NCBI RefSeq assembly: GCF_009905375.1
Contig: NC_133649.1
Coordinates: 230,863,792 to 230,927,791 of the forward strand
Length of the DNA: 64,000 bases
Reading direction: 5' to 3'
From: Apium graveolens
Lineage: Eukaryota; Streptophyta; Magnoliopsida; Apiales; Apiaceae
Part shown: positions 12,597 to 23,559 of the stretch, piece by piece
How the letters are laid out: every line of letters starts with the position of its first letter
Position numbering within the stretch: the stretch's first letter is position 1
The notes under the pieces: generated by a model
What the model was told of the DNA's origin: nothing
Database searches by the model: none
The model's input: the letters and a program-made list of their open reading frames with translations, nothing else
Made by a program: the position numbers and the translations under genes

Positions 12597-12863
12597 CTAA
12601 TTACTTCTACTGCTGACGAAGAGCACTGCAAGACGGATGATCCGTTCTTGCTGTCGGAGAGCTTCTCTCCTTTCCTCTTCCAACCTATCAAGATGGAGAT
12701 GATACTCTATTGATATGAACAAGAGTTCTGTGTGAACCTCTTGTGGAAGTGAGTTCCAAAGTTCATCAGGAATGGCGCTGACATGCCACTCCTGTTGCCA
12801 TTCATCACAACTCAACTCGATGTGAAAGGTTTCATAGTTCAGAAACATGTTGAAACATACCAT
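12597..12863 (-). CDS. Cop-B2 small ORF, 88 aa, unknown function
   Basis: An uninterrupted 88-codon frame on the same strand as pol and ORF3. It has a positional and sequence homologue in Cop-B1 (53865-54107): both share a P..LW..P segment in the middle and end in QQERII.LA.LF followed by a charged tail. The middle is Glu/Arg-rich and probably helical. No signal peptide or membrane segment is evident and the protein family is not recognised. A TATTTAAA box lies about 75 bases upstream of the ATG. It may be a remnant of an accessory gene; translation is not shown by sequence alone. Confidence 0.6.
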   Translation of the reverse strand: MVCFNMFLNYETFHIELSCDEWQQEWHVSAIPDELWNSLPQEVHTELLFISIEYHLHLDRLEEERREALRQQERIIRLAVLFVSSRSN

Positions 12864-12937
12864 TTTTGTTGGTATGAATGAAAAGAGAGTGAGTTTGTGA
12901 GAAAATGAAAGATATTTTGGCTGGAATGAATGGTTGG

Positions 12938-12945
12938 TTTAAATA
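12938..12945 (-). promoter_or_regulatory. TATA-like box before the Cop-B2 small ORF
   Basis: TATTTAAA on the minus strand, about 75 bases before the small ORF start. Cop-B1 has TATATAAC about 50 bases before its copy. This is a candidate internal promoter, inferred from sequence only. Confidence 0.4.
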
Positions 12946-14311
12946 GCCAATGGAATACCAAGGGACGCGAGAACTGGTTAAACATTACAAATAAAAATAA
13001 TGACCCCTCGACTCCCTAGACTGATGTGTAATAATAACAGTCAGTAAAAGATCTAAAGCCAGAGTTAATGGGCACGAGATATAATAATAATTACTGTGCA
13101 CATGCAGTTTTTCAGGACATACATGTTAACCACTAACCCACAATGATTATGACTATTTTATCTCACATTAACCAATATTCTGTAAAAATATTATCGTTCA
13201 AGTAATGACCAAAAATAAACCAAGTAAATAAATACTGTCACGCCAGCATCAAAACTTGATTATTATTAGGATTTAAAAGTCATCAGAATATGGCTCCTTA
13301 ACTCGAAAAGTGAATGTGTATTCCTGTAATTCTTCACAAAAATACTGATATGGTTTCATCAGAACTTAATCATCAGAACTTCCATCGGAACTTGTCCTCA
13401 GAATTTGTGCAATCTGACACATAAACTGGTCATCTAAAATAACATTGATCACCACAGTAATTTTTATTATTCATACGGAGTGTATGTGTGTGCATTAAGC
13501 TAAATATCAGACAAAGAGTAAAGTCTGATTTACTTCAGTACATCTTAGAAATAAGGCATAACTAAGAACTTTACTTAAAATCTGTCATTATTCTGAAGTC
13601 TACTTTAGAATGAGTTCATGCATGAGTCCACTTCAACTATTTTGTGCTCATTTTATGCATCTTTTGAAATTCTATTTTACAGTGGCTTCTCAGTGTAAGT
13701 GAGTCACGACTGCTGATCAGAATTTATGCTGTTATCAGAGTATTTCTCCAGTAATCATAGAGTATGAAAAGTCACCAAGAAAATTTTCTTTTTGCTTTTC
13801 TAATGCATATTACTTAATACTAGCAATGCACTTGGATCTTCCCTTCCACATTTTTACTCTAGATCTCAAAGGAGTACCTGATTTTTATTTCTTTTCTTTT
13901 TTTTTCTTTTGATAAGTGAGGCTTATCAGCACTTAGTACATTCACCAGATTTACTAACATCAGAACTTAACAAATAAGAAGCACTATTCTAGTTTTTGAC
14001 TTAGTAATAAGATACACAAAGAAAACTTAACTAAGCTCAATATCATAATTTGCTTGTGTTAAAAGATTTCTATATAAATAATTACTTCAAACATGGGATC
14101 TTTAGTATATTAAAGATTACTAGGTCAGCATCTAGCACAGTTATCCTCATTGGATTGAATAGTCATAGAAATATTCATATCACTATCAGAGTTTAGAAAT
14201 TCACATCAGACAACAATCATCACTTAAGTAATTTTCAATTTAAGCACAGAATAACAAAGATAGTAATACCTGTAAATACTGATCATAAAGTCTGATGTAT
14301 CAGAACATAAA
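12946..14311 (-). other. Cop-B2 spacer between RNase H and small ORF
   Basis: About 1.3 kb without coding potential, colinear with Cop-B1 54163-55498. The part near 13040-13260 also matches the module in front of Cop-B1 ORF3 (TAATGGGCACG, CACTAACC, CCAATATTCTG, ATAAACCAAGTAAA in that order). The family word AAGTTCTGAT, seen as ATCAGAACTT on the plus strand, recurs near 13365-13400. No hairpin-type RNA gene was recognised. Confidence 0.7.
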
Positions 14312-14680
14312 CTAAGCAGATTTAGAGAAAGAACCTGAAACCATTCCAAATTCATTTACCAATCTTGTAAAAGTAGCTTCACACAGTGGTTTTGTGAAGA
14401 TATCTGCTAGTTGTTTATCTGTGGGAACAAAATGCAATTCCACTATACCTTCATCCATATGTTCCCTTATGAAGTGGTACCTAATGCTGATGTGCTTTGT
14501 CATTGAGTGCTGAACTGGATTACCTGTCATAGCAATAGCATTATGATTATCACAGTAAATAGGGATTTTAGAAAATTCTAACCCATAATCCATTAACTGA
14601 TTCTTCATCCAAAGAATCTGTGCACAACAACTTCCTGCAGCAATGTATTCTGCTTCTGCAGTTGATGTAGAAATTGACTT
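14312..14680 (-). pseudogene. Cop-B2 RNase H C-terminal fragment
   Basis: The frame reads the end of copia RNase H: an AEYIA block, LWMKNQL, then YCDNHNAIAM (catalytic Asp retained), a TKHI.IRYHFIREH block and ADIFTKPL near the C-terminus. It is nearly identical to the end of Cop-B1 pol. The upstream part is cut at 14680, where sequence switches to unrelated DNA in the middle of the domain, so nothing functional is encoded. Confidence 0.9.
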
Positions 14681-15240
14681 GCATCCAAAGTTATAACTTA
14701 AAATAAAGAATCACAAGAATAAACTAGATCGTCTTTGCCTTGGTTGAATTGTGCTCTATGGTCTTATTACGCCTTCTCCTTAAGCTATGATACGTCTTGT
14801 TATGAAAAACTAACATAGGTTATGTATATATAGCAGCCCATGCAGAGTAGAAGTCCAACAGATCAAAATTCAAGTTGAAACAAGATTTTATTTTCCCGAC
14901 CTCGCGCGGCCGCGCGCTTGACCAGCGCGGGCGCGCTGACATTCTGCTCTTTGGGTGCGATCACGCACTATCACAGCGCGGGCGCGCCGTCTCTCTGGAG
15001 AAATTTCTGACTTCTTTCTTTTCTTGCTGATTTGAGCTGGTCCTTTTACGAGGTTTTATTCTAGACACCATCCTAACACCGTATTAGCATCCAAATAATA
15101 CGAATTCACCTATATTCTTGATAAATGCCTGAAATGCAAAAACACTACAAAAACACGTTAAAAAGACCAACAACTTGAGTACAGAACATCAATTTAAAAC
15201 TTTACGAAGCGTTATAAAGTGTCATAAATGCCACTCAATA
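14681..15240. repeat. Unclassified repeat fragment with GC-rich palindromes
   Basis: This 560-bp piece matches neither Cop-B nor Cop-G. It is AT-rich at both ends, but 14900-14990 is very GC-rich: a 14-bp perfect palindrome CGCGCGGCCGCGCG (14903-14916), then GCGCGGGCGCGC twice (14925-14936 and 14976-14987). No ORF is present. It may be an LTR fragment of another element, for example an Athila/Tat-like LTR read on the minus strand, but this is a guess. Confidence 0.5.
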
Positions 15241-15665
15241 ATGAGATTAGTCTAGAAACATTTTGTCTTATTTGTTTATCTCTTTATCATATAACTTGGT
15301 GATATATAAACCAAGAGTAGCAAGTAGAACTTCATCCAAGTTAGTAAGAAATTACCAGAGAAATAGAAAAAGCTAAATCTGTAAAGAATTTCTCTGTTCT
15401 TGTAGTTCAACTTGTAAGCAACTGTGTACAACATTGTAACACAGAGTTCTCTACTTAATATATATCTCTGTTGGAAAAGTTCAATCCACCAGAAAGTTTT
15501 TAAATACTTGTATTTGATTACTTTATGTTTTGATTTCATCAATACTTTCATCCCGCACCATAGCCAAATCAAACATAGTTATATAGTCATAGTAGAACTG
15601 TTCTTAAAATTGAAATATTAGCCATAATTACATTCAACCCCCTTCTATAATACTTTGTTAGATTG
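15241..15665 (+). repeat. Cop-G 5' LTR, 3' part
   Basis: It matches 23134-23559 with a handful of substitutions. ATTCAACCCCCTTCT (15632-15646) is the LTR-end word shared with Cop-E, Cop-F and Cop-B. The exact end is unclear, because both copies read GTTAGATTG and the canonical CA is not visible. Short frames within it are fortuitous. Confidence 0.8.
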
Positions 15666-16166
15666 GCATATGGTATCCTAGAGATTCTAGTTTTGATCTA
15701 ACTGCTTATTCAGATGTAGATTATGCAGGTTGTAAAATTGATAGAAAAAGTACAATAGGAACCTGTCAATTTATAGGAAATAAGCTAGTATCTTGGTTCA
15801 GTAAAAAGAAAAATTCAGTCTATAATTCTACAACGGAGGCTGAATATATTGCTGCTGGTAGTTGTTATGCACAAATCTTATGGATGAGGAATCAACTGTT
15901 GGACTATGGTCTACAGGTGAATAAGATTCCTATTTTATGTGACAACACAAGTTCCATTGCAAAACACTGAAAATCCAGTACAGAATTCAAGGACCAAGCA
16001 CATTGACATCAATTACCACTTCTTTAGAGAACATGTCATGAATGGTATCGTGGGACTTCATTTTGTTCCAAGTGAGAAGCAGCTTGTAGACATCTTTACC
16101 AAGCCACTTGATGAATCCACCTTTACAAGGTTGGTAAGTGAGTTAGGTATGCTTAACTACTCTTAA
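15665..16166 (+). pseudogene. Cop-G RNase H fragment
   Basis: This is the copia RNase H domain from the GxWYPR segment onward. The [16 protein letters not shown] block keeps the catalytic Asp. It is followed by TEAEYIAAGSC, ILCDNTS, a TKHIDINYHFFREH block and VDIFTKPLDESTF. One frameshift lies near 15950, between the CDN and TKHI blocks. The fragment begins within a few bases of the LTR end, at the place where a PBS should be. It is broken and lacks the rest of pol. Confidence 0.9.
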
Positions 16167-16641
16167 TTTATTTTGATGTCTAAGCAAATTGGGATGCAGC
16201 CAGAGTAAAATTTGATGCTTAATGTTAAAGATGAAATTTTGGCTAAATCAGAATTTACATCTCGACGGATGTTCGTTATCCATTGAAAATGAATATCCGC
16301 TGAATCACATTATCCGTTGAGGTATTAAACATTACTCTGGGTACTTTTAACCTTATCCGTCGACTTGCTCTCAATCTCAACCGTTAATTCTAAGCATTAT
16401 CCGTCAAATTAACTTACGGCCTGTATGTATATTTCAACGGGTAATTTTAGAATTTTGGTAGTTTTCCTTATTTTTAAACGGCTATTTTGGGCTAATTTGA
16501 TTAGTTACTTTATAAAAGATTATTTCATTTCTATTTTTACTTTTATCTTTCTCAAACAATTTTCTAACTCTCTTCTTCTTCAAAAGCAAATACTCCCTTT
16601 CTGCAACTAATCTCAACCACGACAAAACCGTAGTCAAAATC
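16167..16641 (+). promoter_or_regulatory. Cop-G post-pol spacer with family repeats and ORF3 leader
   Basis: The first half holds several copies of CTCGACGGATG and its inverse ATCCGTTGA (16261-16271, 16312-16320 and neighbours), forming imperfect palindromes. The second half has a TATA box followed by a CT-rich stretch leading to the ORF3 start. This is the same layout as in Cop-E at 36559-37118. Confidence 0.6.
16511..16518 (+). promoter_or_regulatory. TATA box before Cop-G ORF3
   Basis: TATAAAAG lies 131 bases before the ORF3 ATG and is followed by a pyrimidine-rich leader. The position matches the TATAAATA box of Cop-E (149 bases before its ORF3), which is why I call it a candidate promoter. 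Confidence 0.5.
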
Positions 16642-19600
16642 ATGTCCTTAACTGGGTACGTTTATGAAAAGAACAACTTCGTGGCTCTGGTGAACAAGCA
16701 AATTTCGGCATCTGAAGACTATCACAAAATGATGGACCTCATCCTGAATTGCAAACTGAGTTATGCCATGCTTGAGTCCCCAACCATTTACTGTAAAGTT
16801 GTCGAGGAAATTTGAACTACATCAGTGTTCAACTCAAAGGATAAAACCATTACCTTCACTCTAAAAGGTAATGAGCACTGTATTAACTGTGACACAATTG
16901 AAAAGTGCTTCAAACTGCCTGAAAATAGCACACTTGCTCCACACACAGACTCTGATATAAGTAACTTGCTAATTTTTATGGGTTATGCTCTTACTGCCAT
17001 TAAGGTGGGTGATGTTAGGAGAATAGGTCTTAGGAAAGAATGGAGCTTTTATGTTATTCCTTTATTAAGGTGTTTTCTGGTAAAGTTAGCAACTTTGATG
17101 CTGTGACTTATTCACTTGTTAACATGCAAATCACCACAAGGATGTTCCCCTTGTTTACATGCCAATCATGGAACAACCTTAGGTAAGTGAGGTAAATATT
17201 TATGTCCCTACTACTTCTCAACCATCTATTTATTTGCAATCAACTGTGGCCATGGCACCTGTGACAGTGACCAAACAAGTGCCTACCCAAGCTACAAAAC
17301 CAAGAATTTCAAAATCCAAGTCAAAGAAAACCCCCTCCAGTTTCTCTCAAAAGAAGCTAGTTGTAACATCCACTAAGAACCAAAAGGGGAGTGTGAAGGG
17401 AAGTAAGTCTGGTGAGGGACATGGTGAACATAAAAGAATCCCTAAAAAAGGAGGGAGAAGTGTGTGTAACCCAACCTAGCCATACTGGAGTCTTCCAACA
17501 GACCGTAGTGCTTAATAAGAACTCAAGCTTATTACTAGTTTCATCCTCCCAAAAGGATGTTACTATTAAAACAATCTCTCAATCAAGAGCACAGGCCAAG
17601 AGGGTTAGGAACACAAGCTCACCCCAAACTTATGCTAGAAAGAAGAAATCTAAAACACTTGGGGATACACAGGGTGCACACACTATGCAAACTGCAGTCA
17701 AAGACTCAGTTACAATACCTTCTTAAAGTTAGATTGATGTGACTCCTATAAATGTGGAGTCACAGCCAAAATATTTAATAATAGAAGCACCTCACACACC
17801 AAACTCACCCACAAATTCTTTGGATGTGGATATGATTCACACATCAATTCCTGATTCTCCATCTTTAACACTCTTGGAGAAACCAAAATCTACAGCAAGT
17901 GAGCATCATCTTTTAGATGATTTGTTGGCTCACTTGCCATTTCTTTCTAATTCTACTGAGAAATCTGTGAAAAATCTCAAATCAATTACCACAGATTTTA
18001 CAGTAGTCTAAACTCCAAATTCTGTCATTTCTACTATCTCGACAGATATTGTTCATCTGCCGACTAGTGATTGTATCTCGACGGATGTGCTTAACAGCAT
18101 TCATCCGTTGAAACTCTCAACTAATACCTCGACGGATGTCTCTCATCCATTGAATATCACTGCACCACTTCAAATTTCAACTAGTGTTACAAGTGCAGAT
18201 GATCTAGTAGTTGTACAATCACTCTTATGATTGAGGGAAGGGAGTGAATAGAGTGAGAGGCTGAGTTGCTCTCAGGAAAAAGTAGAGGACATGAGTGAAA
18301 ATATGCAAGCTATTTCTTCCATCTTATAAAAAGTGAGTGAGTGGAGTCCCACCATAGTAGGTGAAGGTGAGGGTGTGAGGGTGGGAAGCCAAGGGGAGCC
18401 CTTGATGCAAAAACAGAGAGATAATGAGAGAAAAACAGGTACTGCAGAATGGGAAGAGCCCATTGTTAGTGAATTAAGGGATGTCAATGAGGCTGAAAAG
18501 AAACATCTATTTCAGCAAGATTATCAAGCTGTCTTAGACTCTGTTTCTTATGAAGCCGAGGCATTTACTCACCCTATTTTATCTTATCAAGTTTTAGCTG
18601 AACAGGACAATGTGGCTGCTGAGAAAATTCTAAATTTGGTGCACACAACTGCCTCCATGCAAAGGGACAAGGATGCAATCACTGCCATGCCCTCCACAGC
18701 TAGTGATGATTTTGAATATGCTGTAGAATCATTTGGGAATGATGATGAGGATGATGAAATAGTAGACATGAACATAAGGGGAGATGTAGAAACTCCATCA
18801 TGGATGATGCACAAGGAATGCTCTTCCCCACATCTCCAATCCACACTACTCAAACTTATTCATGACATCCAAAGAATAATTCAAGCATCCACTAGTGCCA
18901 GCACCAAAAGTTTACTTAAAACCCACCTGGAATCTCTATAATTGCACAAAATTCAAGCTCTCCAATAAAGTCAGGATGTGGACACCATATAGCATGAAAT
19001 TGGTGAAACTAAAAAGGACTTTGTTGCAAGTTTGGATGTTAGGCTTCCAGGAACAACAATGACAGAGATAGCTCAAAAGCTGAGAAAGGAAGCTGATTTA
19101 AACAGAAAAGTTGAGGCCATGAACACAAGATTGACAAAGGTGGAGAAATCAATGGCCAAGATACTTGAAAATCAGGAAACTCCAACAAGTCGGCTACAAC
19201 AGTTGGTGGCTGCACAAACCTCAACCTCCACTCAACTTGATGCTAACAAAAGGGGGGAGAAAGACTCTATCATTCCAGTTAGTCAGGGAGAGTCAACCAG
19301 TGAGGGGGAGAAAGTTCTCAACATACAAGTTAGCAAGGTGATTGTTCCAGCAATTGCTTTCTCTAAGCCACCAGCTTTTGACAACATTGATCTGATCAAG
19401 ATAGCAGCAGCTAAGTTGGAGTCAAATAACAAATGGAAGAAGCTTGATGTAGCAGCAGCTGAGTTGGAATTAAATGAAAAATGGAAGCAGCTTGATGAAA
19501 ACATCAAGAAGAAGTTTGGTCCAATTGAGAAGCAAGACACAGTCTTCTCTCATTTTTCTCAATTGAGTCAAATTTCAGCAAATGAAATGAGCTTAGGGAA

Positions 19601-20732
19601 TATGGAAATAGGTCAACCCTCATAAATTAAATCTCCAAAGGCCAATGTGATTTTTAAACCCAAGAGAAATTATCCAAAGAATCCAGACAAAAATCCATTG
19701 GACCTAATGTATGAAACCCCTAAGCCAGATGAGGAGAAGCTGTTTGGAAGGTCTATTGCTTTCTTCAAAGATCCCAGAGACACGGAATCAAAGAAAAAAA
19801 TTGCTAAGATCTACAAAAATGGTAAATTAATTTGTGTAGTGGCTGGACATCTACAGTTTGCAGAGGCTAAGAAAGAAGAAAAGGTGAGGCTCAAACAACA
19901 ACAAAAATAAGCTGCTTTAGATGCCAAGGGCCAAACAAAGAAGCCTGGAACCACAGAAGATGTATTGTCTACTGTGACATCTTAGAATCTGATTGAAGGA
20001 AAGCAAGAAAAACCAAAGCATACTAGGAAATTTAGATACAAGCTCTCCAAGAGGAAGCTGGATTTCAATGATGATAAGAAAGAATACATTCCAGTCCAAT
20101 CTACTACTTCAAGTCAACCAGCCATACCTATATTGAAAGAGGCTGAATTCAAGGTTGATACTAACATAACTTTCCATAGTGAACCTGTAATTCCCAAGGA
20201 TGAACCTATAGATTGGGACAACCTGCCTCTTCCTGATCTAAACATTCCAATCCAAGTCAAGCCAAGAAAGAAAAAGAAAAGAACTATCAAGAAGACCAAG
20301 CCTATCAAACTTCAATCCAAATTACTGACCATACCCAAACCAATTGTCATCAAGGGAGATCAACTCCTTATTTATGACATTAAAGAATTCTCAGACATAA
20401 ATCTTTATCTGGAAGAGATAGATGAAGTTAGAGCCATTGGTGCTTACATATATCTTCCGGAAAGATTAGTCTTCAGGTACAAGGGTGGAAGAGAGATGAC
20501 TTGGCCCCTTCACAGAATTCTTAATGAAGGCTATTCTACATTGGCGACTATCTTCTCCTCAATCAAAAAGAACTTTGGGTTCAACATAGTTACCAAGAAA
20601 GTGGTACTAAACAAAATTGAGGAGATAAGAAATAGCTGGAAAGGACCAAATTCACTCCCAATAGTATTAAATATTCCTTTTACTGGAGATAGGGTGCATT
20701 TGAGGCCATATTGTAATGCCTTAGTGAACTAG
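16642..20732 (+). pseudogene. Cop-G ORF3 (accessory protein downstream of pol)
   Basis: About 1,360 codons broken by stops and frameshifts; the main open pieces are 16825-17106, 17412-17726, 18333-18941, 19032-19625 and 20133-20732. The start is chosen for its position after the TATA box and CT-rich leader. GLRKEWSF lies about 131 codons from the ATG, matching IRKEWSF in Cop-B1 and LRREWSF in Cop-E. The centre is Ser/Thr/Pro/Lys-rich and low-complexity. Residues encoded around 19032-19500 look like a coiled coil. The last 200 codons form a compact domain (YLPERLVFRYKGG...) resembling the Cop-B1 C-terminus. CGACGGATG repeats interrupt the frame at 18050-18150. Function is unknown. Confidence 0.7.
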
Positions 20733-20893
20733 ATATTGTAGAAAGCTTAAGTCATGTTGACTACTAGATTGATATGCAAGATAGGTTGGATAATTATAAA
20801 TATTAGAGGCCTTGTAATCTTGTATAAATGAAATGGAGTTAACTGCCATGAAGACAGTCTCAACGGATGTTTCACTAAGCTTCAACGGATGAT

Positions 20894-21155
20894 CATCCAA
20901 AGCTTCAAGATTTCGTCTTCTTCTTGGAAGGGGAAGTCATTATTTGTCTTAATCAATAAGTTGATTTTGGTAGGGGTGGTTTTTCATTTATGGCAAGAAA
21001 GAAACAGACGTCTTTTTCAGACTAAAAGGAAGCAAGTCTGGCAAGTTGTGTCTGATGTTGAAGATGATGTTAGGAAAAAACTTCAAGGTTTGGCAGTTGT
21101 TAAAACTTCGAGGGTGCGAGAAGAGCTGTCGAGGTGGGGAATAGTTGTAGAGTAA
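20894..21155 (+). pseudogene. LINE ORF2 C-terminal fragment
   Basis: About 87 codons of the LINE polyprotein 3' end. The ERNRR motif and the following Val/Lys-rich helix are characteristic of plant L1 ORF2 C-termini. All endonuclease and RT motifs are absent because of 5' truncation, the usual outcome of incomplete target-primed reverse transcription. Confidence 0.8.
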
Positions 21156-21769
21156 CCTTCAATCCAAAGAGTCTGTAATGAGTGTTCATAGTATTTTCTG
21201 TGGATTCTGGGGGGTTTGGTTTGGGATTCATTTAGGTCGGGATTCTGGGGTTTTGGCCTGGGTTAGATCTTTGAAGTTTGGTTTGAGTAATAAGATTAGA
21301 GTAAGATCTTGGATGATTAGTGCTCTGTTCTTTTTCTGGTTTGACTTGTGGAATAGAGGTATAGAGGTTTCGGATCTGATGTGGAGGTCAGCTGGTTCCT
21401 TCGAAGTTAAAGTTAGGAATAGGTTGTTTGTGTTCGGTTCGTATTTGGCTGAGGTTTTGATAGGTTGGAAGGAGGTTTTTGATTTGTGTTTAAGTTTTTA
21501 TTGGTGGCTCTGGTTTTGGGACCCTTGTTCCTTCCTGGAAATTGCTTTTTGGATTAAATTGACTTGGTTTTGGTTCGGTTTTTCAGAGAGTGGGGGTGAG
21601 ATTTCTGTCTTCACGAGTATGATTCTCGGTTGTTGGATGTATGAGCCTTTAATTCTTTTAGTTTTGGGTTGGAATTGTTCGAGTGTGAAGCTGTAGTTTT
21701 TTTTTATCTGGGGATTCGTTCAGCTTAGTTCTTGTCATTGCTGGGTATTTCTGTTTGGTTCTGAGATCT

Positions 21770-21835
21770 GGTGTGTGTGTGTGAGGTGTGTGTGGGTGTG
21801 TGTGTGTGTATGGGTGCGTGTGTGCGTGTGTGTGC
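21770..21835 (+). repeat. TG microsatellite in LINE 3' UTR
   Basis: Imperfect (TG)n interrupted by GGG, TATG and CGTG units. It lies inside the GT-rich untranslated part of the LINE. Confidence 0.9.
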
Positions 21836-23559
21836 TTGTCTAGGTTTTCTTTTGTCTGGGTAGGGTTATTGGGCTGGGTTTTATAGTGTTGTTGTTTGGT
21901 GAGGTTGCTTTGAGGTGGTTCTGTGTTTTGTTGTGTGTGTTGGGGTGGGTTTTGTAGGTTTGGGTGAGTTAGTTTCTCTTGTCAGGGATTTGGGAGGGTT
22001 TTTCTGGGGTCTTCTGCTGGGTCTGGGGTTTTTGGTTCTGTTTTTGTCCAGCTGTTCAAGGGGGTGCAGGGGCGGTTGTGGCTTGGTTCGTGTCTTTGTT
22101 GTTGGGTTTCTTGTGAGCAAGTCTGGGGGCTGTTAGGGTTTCTGGGGTGTAGTTTTTTGGGAGGGTTTCAGTTAGGGCTGTGTGAGAGAGTGTGGGTTCC
22201 TTCATGGAGAGTTAAGTCTCAGAGTTGGAGGTTAGGTCTGCTGTGGTGCTCAGGCTTGGATACTTGGGTTTTTTATCTTCTTCTTTTCGGGAGAGTTTTG
22301 TCTCGAGTTTGCTGGGACTGCTTGCAGCTGGTTTTTGAGCTCATTTCCTCTTGGTTTGGTGCTGTTTCTGCTATGTGCATGCTGTAGAGAGCTGACGGTG
22401 ATGGTGATTTTGAGTCTCAAGCTGATGGATTATGGAGCTTTTGGAAGATCTGGAATTTTGCTGTTTTGGTTTTGTTTCAAGCTGCTTGGCTGGTGTTGTA
22501 ATTTGTGTCGAGTTGCTGTCTGTTTCTCCGGTTTCTATTTGGTCTGGGCCGCGTTAGTTTTGTTCTGGTGGCATCCTGTAGCGTTGGGCCATGTCTCTGT
22601 TTGGGCCAGTTATCTTTTAGCTGGGCTGATTTGTGTGGTCCTGGTTTTTTGAAGTCTGGCTGGGGTAGTGAGGAGCAGCTTCAGTTGGGCTTTATTTGTC
22701 TTTGGCCCATTTGGTTTATTTGGGTTTTTATTTGGATTTCCAAGGTTCCTTTTATTGGGCCTGGATTTTCTTTTTAGTTTATTTTGATCCTTTTCTATTT
22801 TCTTTTGGAGTTTTGTTCCATAGATGTTAGAGAAGGATCATCCTCTTGTAAATTCTTCTTTTTTAGTTTAATATACGAGGCTTGACCTCATTTACCCAAA
22901 AAAAAAAAGTTTCAACGGATGATTAACCATAGTTTCAACAGATGATCAATCTGAGTTTCAACGGATGATCAAATTTAAAAGAGCAGTTGATAGTGACTTG
23001 ACAATCATATGCGTTGATTGTATGAAAATGGAATGTTGCAGCCTAATTACAGGTTTTAGAGAACAAAGAAGCATTTCCATTTCCATGATAAACTGAATAT
23101 ATTCAAAGATGCTGGATTGAGAAATGAAGAAGCATGAGATTAGACTAGAAATATTTTATCTTATTTGTTGGTCTCTTTATCATGTAACTTGGTGATATAT
23201 AAACCAAGAGTAGCAAGTAGAACTTCATCCAAGTTAGTAAGCAATTACCAGAGAAATAGAAAAAGCTAAATTTATAAAGAATTTCTCTATTCTTGTAGTT
23301 CAACTTGTAAGCAGCTGTGTACAACATTGTAACACATAGTTCTCTACTTAATATATATCTCTGGTGGAAAAGTTCAATCCACCAGAAAGTTTTTAAATAC
23401 TTGTATTTGATTACTTTGTGTTTTGATTTCATCAATACTTTCATTCCGCACCATAACCAAATCAAACACAGTTATATAGTCATAGTAGAACTGTTCTTAA
23501 AATTGAAAAAGTAGCCAGAATTACATTCAACCCCCCTTCTGTAATTCTTTGTTAGATTG

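Larger units (their letters stand above)
9355..14680 (-). mobile_element. Cop-B2: truncated Sirevirus-like Ty1/copia element
   Basis: This is a second member of the family represented completely by Cop-B1. It lies on the minus strand and keeps the 3' LTR, PPT, a deleted ORF3, the small ORF, the spacer and the last part of RNase H. Similarity to Cop-B1 stops abruptly at 14680, so most of pol, gag and the 5' LTR are gone. The insertion site in the Gyp-A LTR would be GCTCT (9350-9354); the far-side duplication has been lost with the 5' half. Confidence 0.9.
20894..22908 (+). mobile_element. 5'-truncated LINE (L1-type) with poly(A) tail
   Basis: The first ~260 bases encode the end of a plant LINE ORF2. 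HLWQERNRRLFQ is the typical W..ERN.R.F block of the C-terminal zf-RVT/RNase H-like region, and the frame ends at 21153-21155. About 1.7 kb of GT-rich 3' UTR follows, with a TG microsatellite, ending CTTGACCTCATTTACCC and 11 A. TTCAACGGATGAT occurs immediately before (20881-20893) and two bases after the A-run (22911-22923). It is a plausible target-site duplication, although the same word is repeated in this LTR anyway. The long frames in the GT-rich UTR are low-complexity artefacts. Confidence 0.8.
15241..23559 (+). mobile_element. Cop-G: internally deleted Sirevirus-like copia with ORF3
   Basis: It is flanked by a 425-bp repeat (15241-15665 and 23134-23559), read as LTR 3' parts. After the left repeat the sequence enters RNase H directly, with no gag, protease, integrase or RT, so about 4-5 kb has been lost. 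RNase H is followed by a spacer rich in CGACGGAT/ATCCGTTG words, a long broken ORF3, and the 3' LTR, which is split by a LINE. The left LTR lacks the upstream part seen before 23134. The element could only move with help, and probably cannot move at all. Confidence 0.8.
20733..23559 (+). repeat. Cop-G 3' LTR region, split by a LINE
   Basis: It follows ORF3 and ends with the match to the left LTR. The exact LTR start is uncertain because the 5' copy is truncated there. Copies of TCAACGGATG occur on both sides of the LINE (20858-20893 and 22911-22980). Without the LINE this region would be about 0.8 kb, a normal LTR size for the group. Confidence 0.65.

Noticed and set aside
21178..22777. Several long overlapping Trp/Gly/Leu/Val-rich frames on the plus strand
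   Set aside because: They come from the GT-rich 3' UTR of the LINE. Low complexity, overlapping frames and no motif argue against coding.
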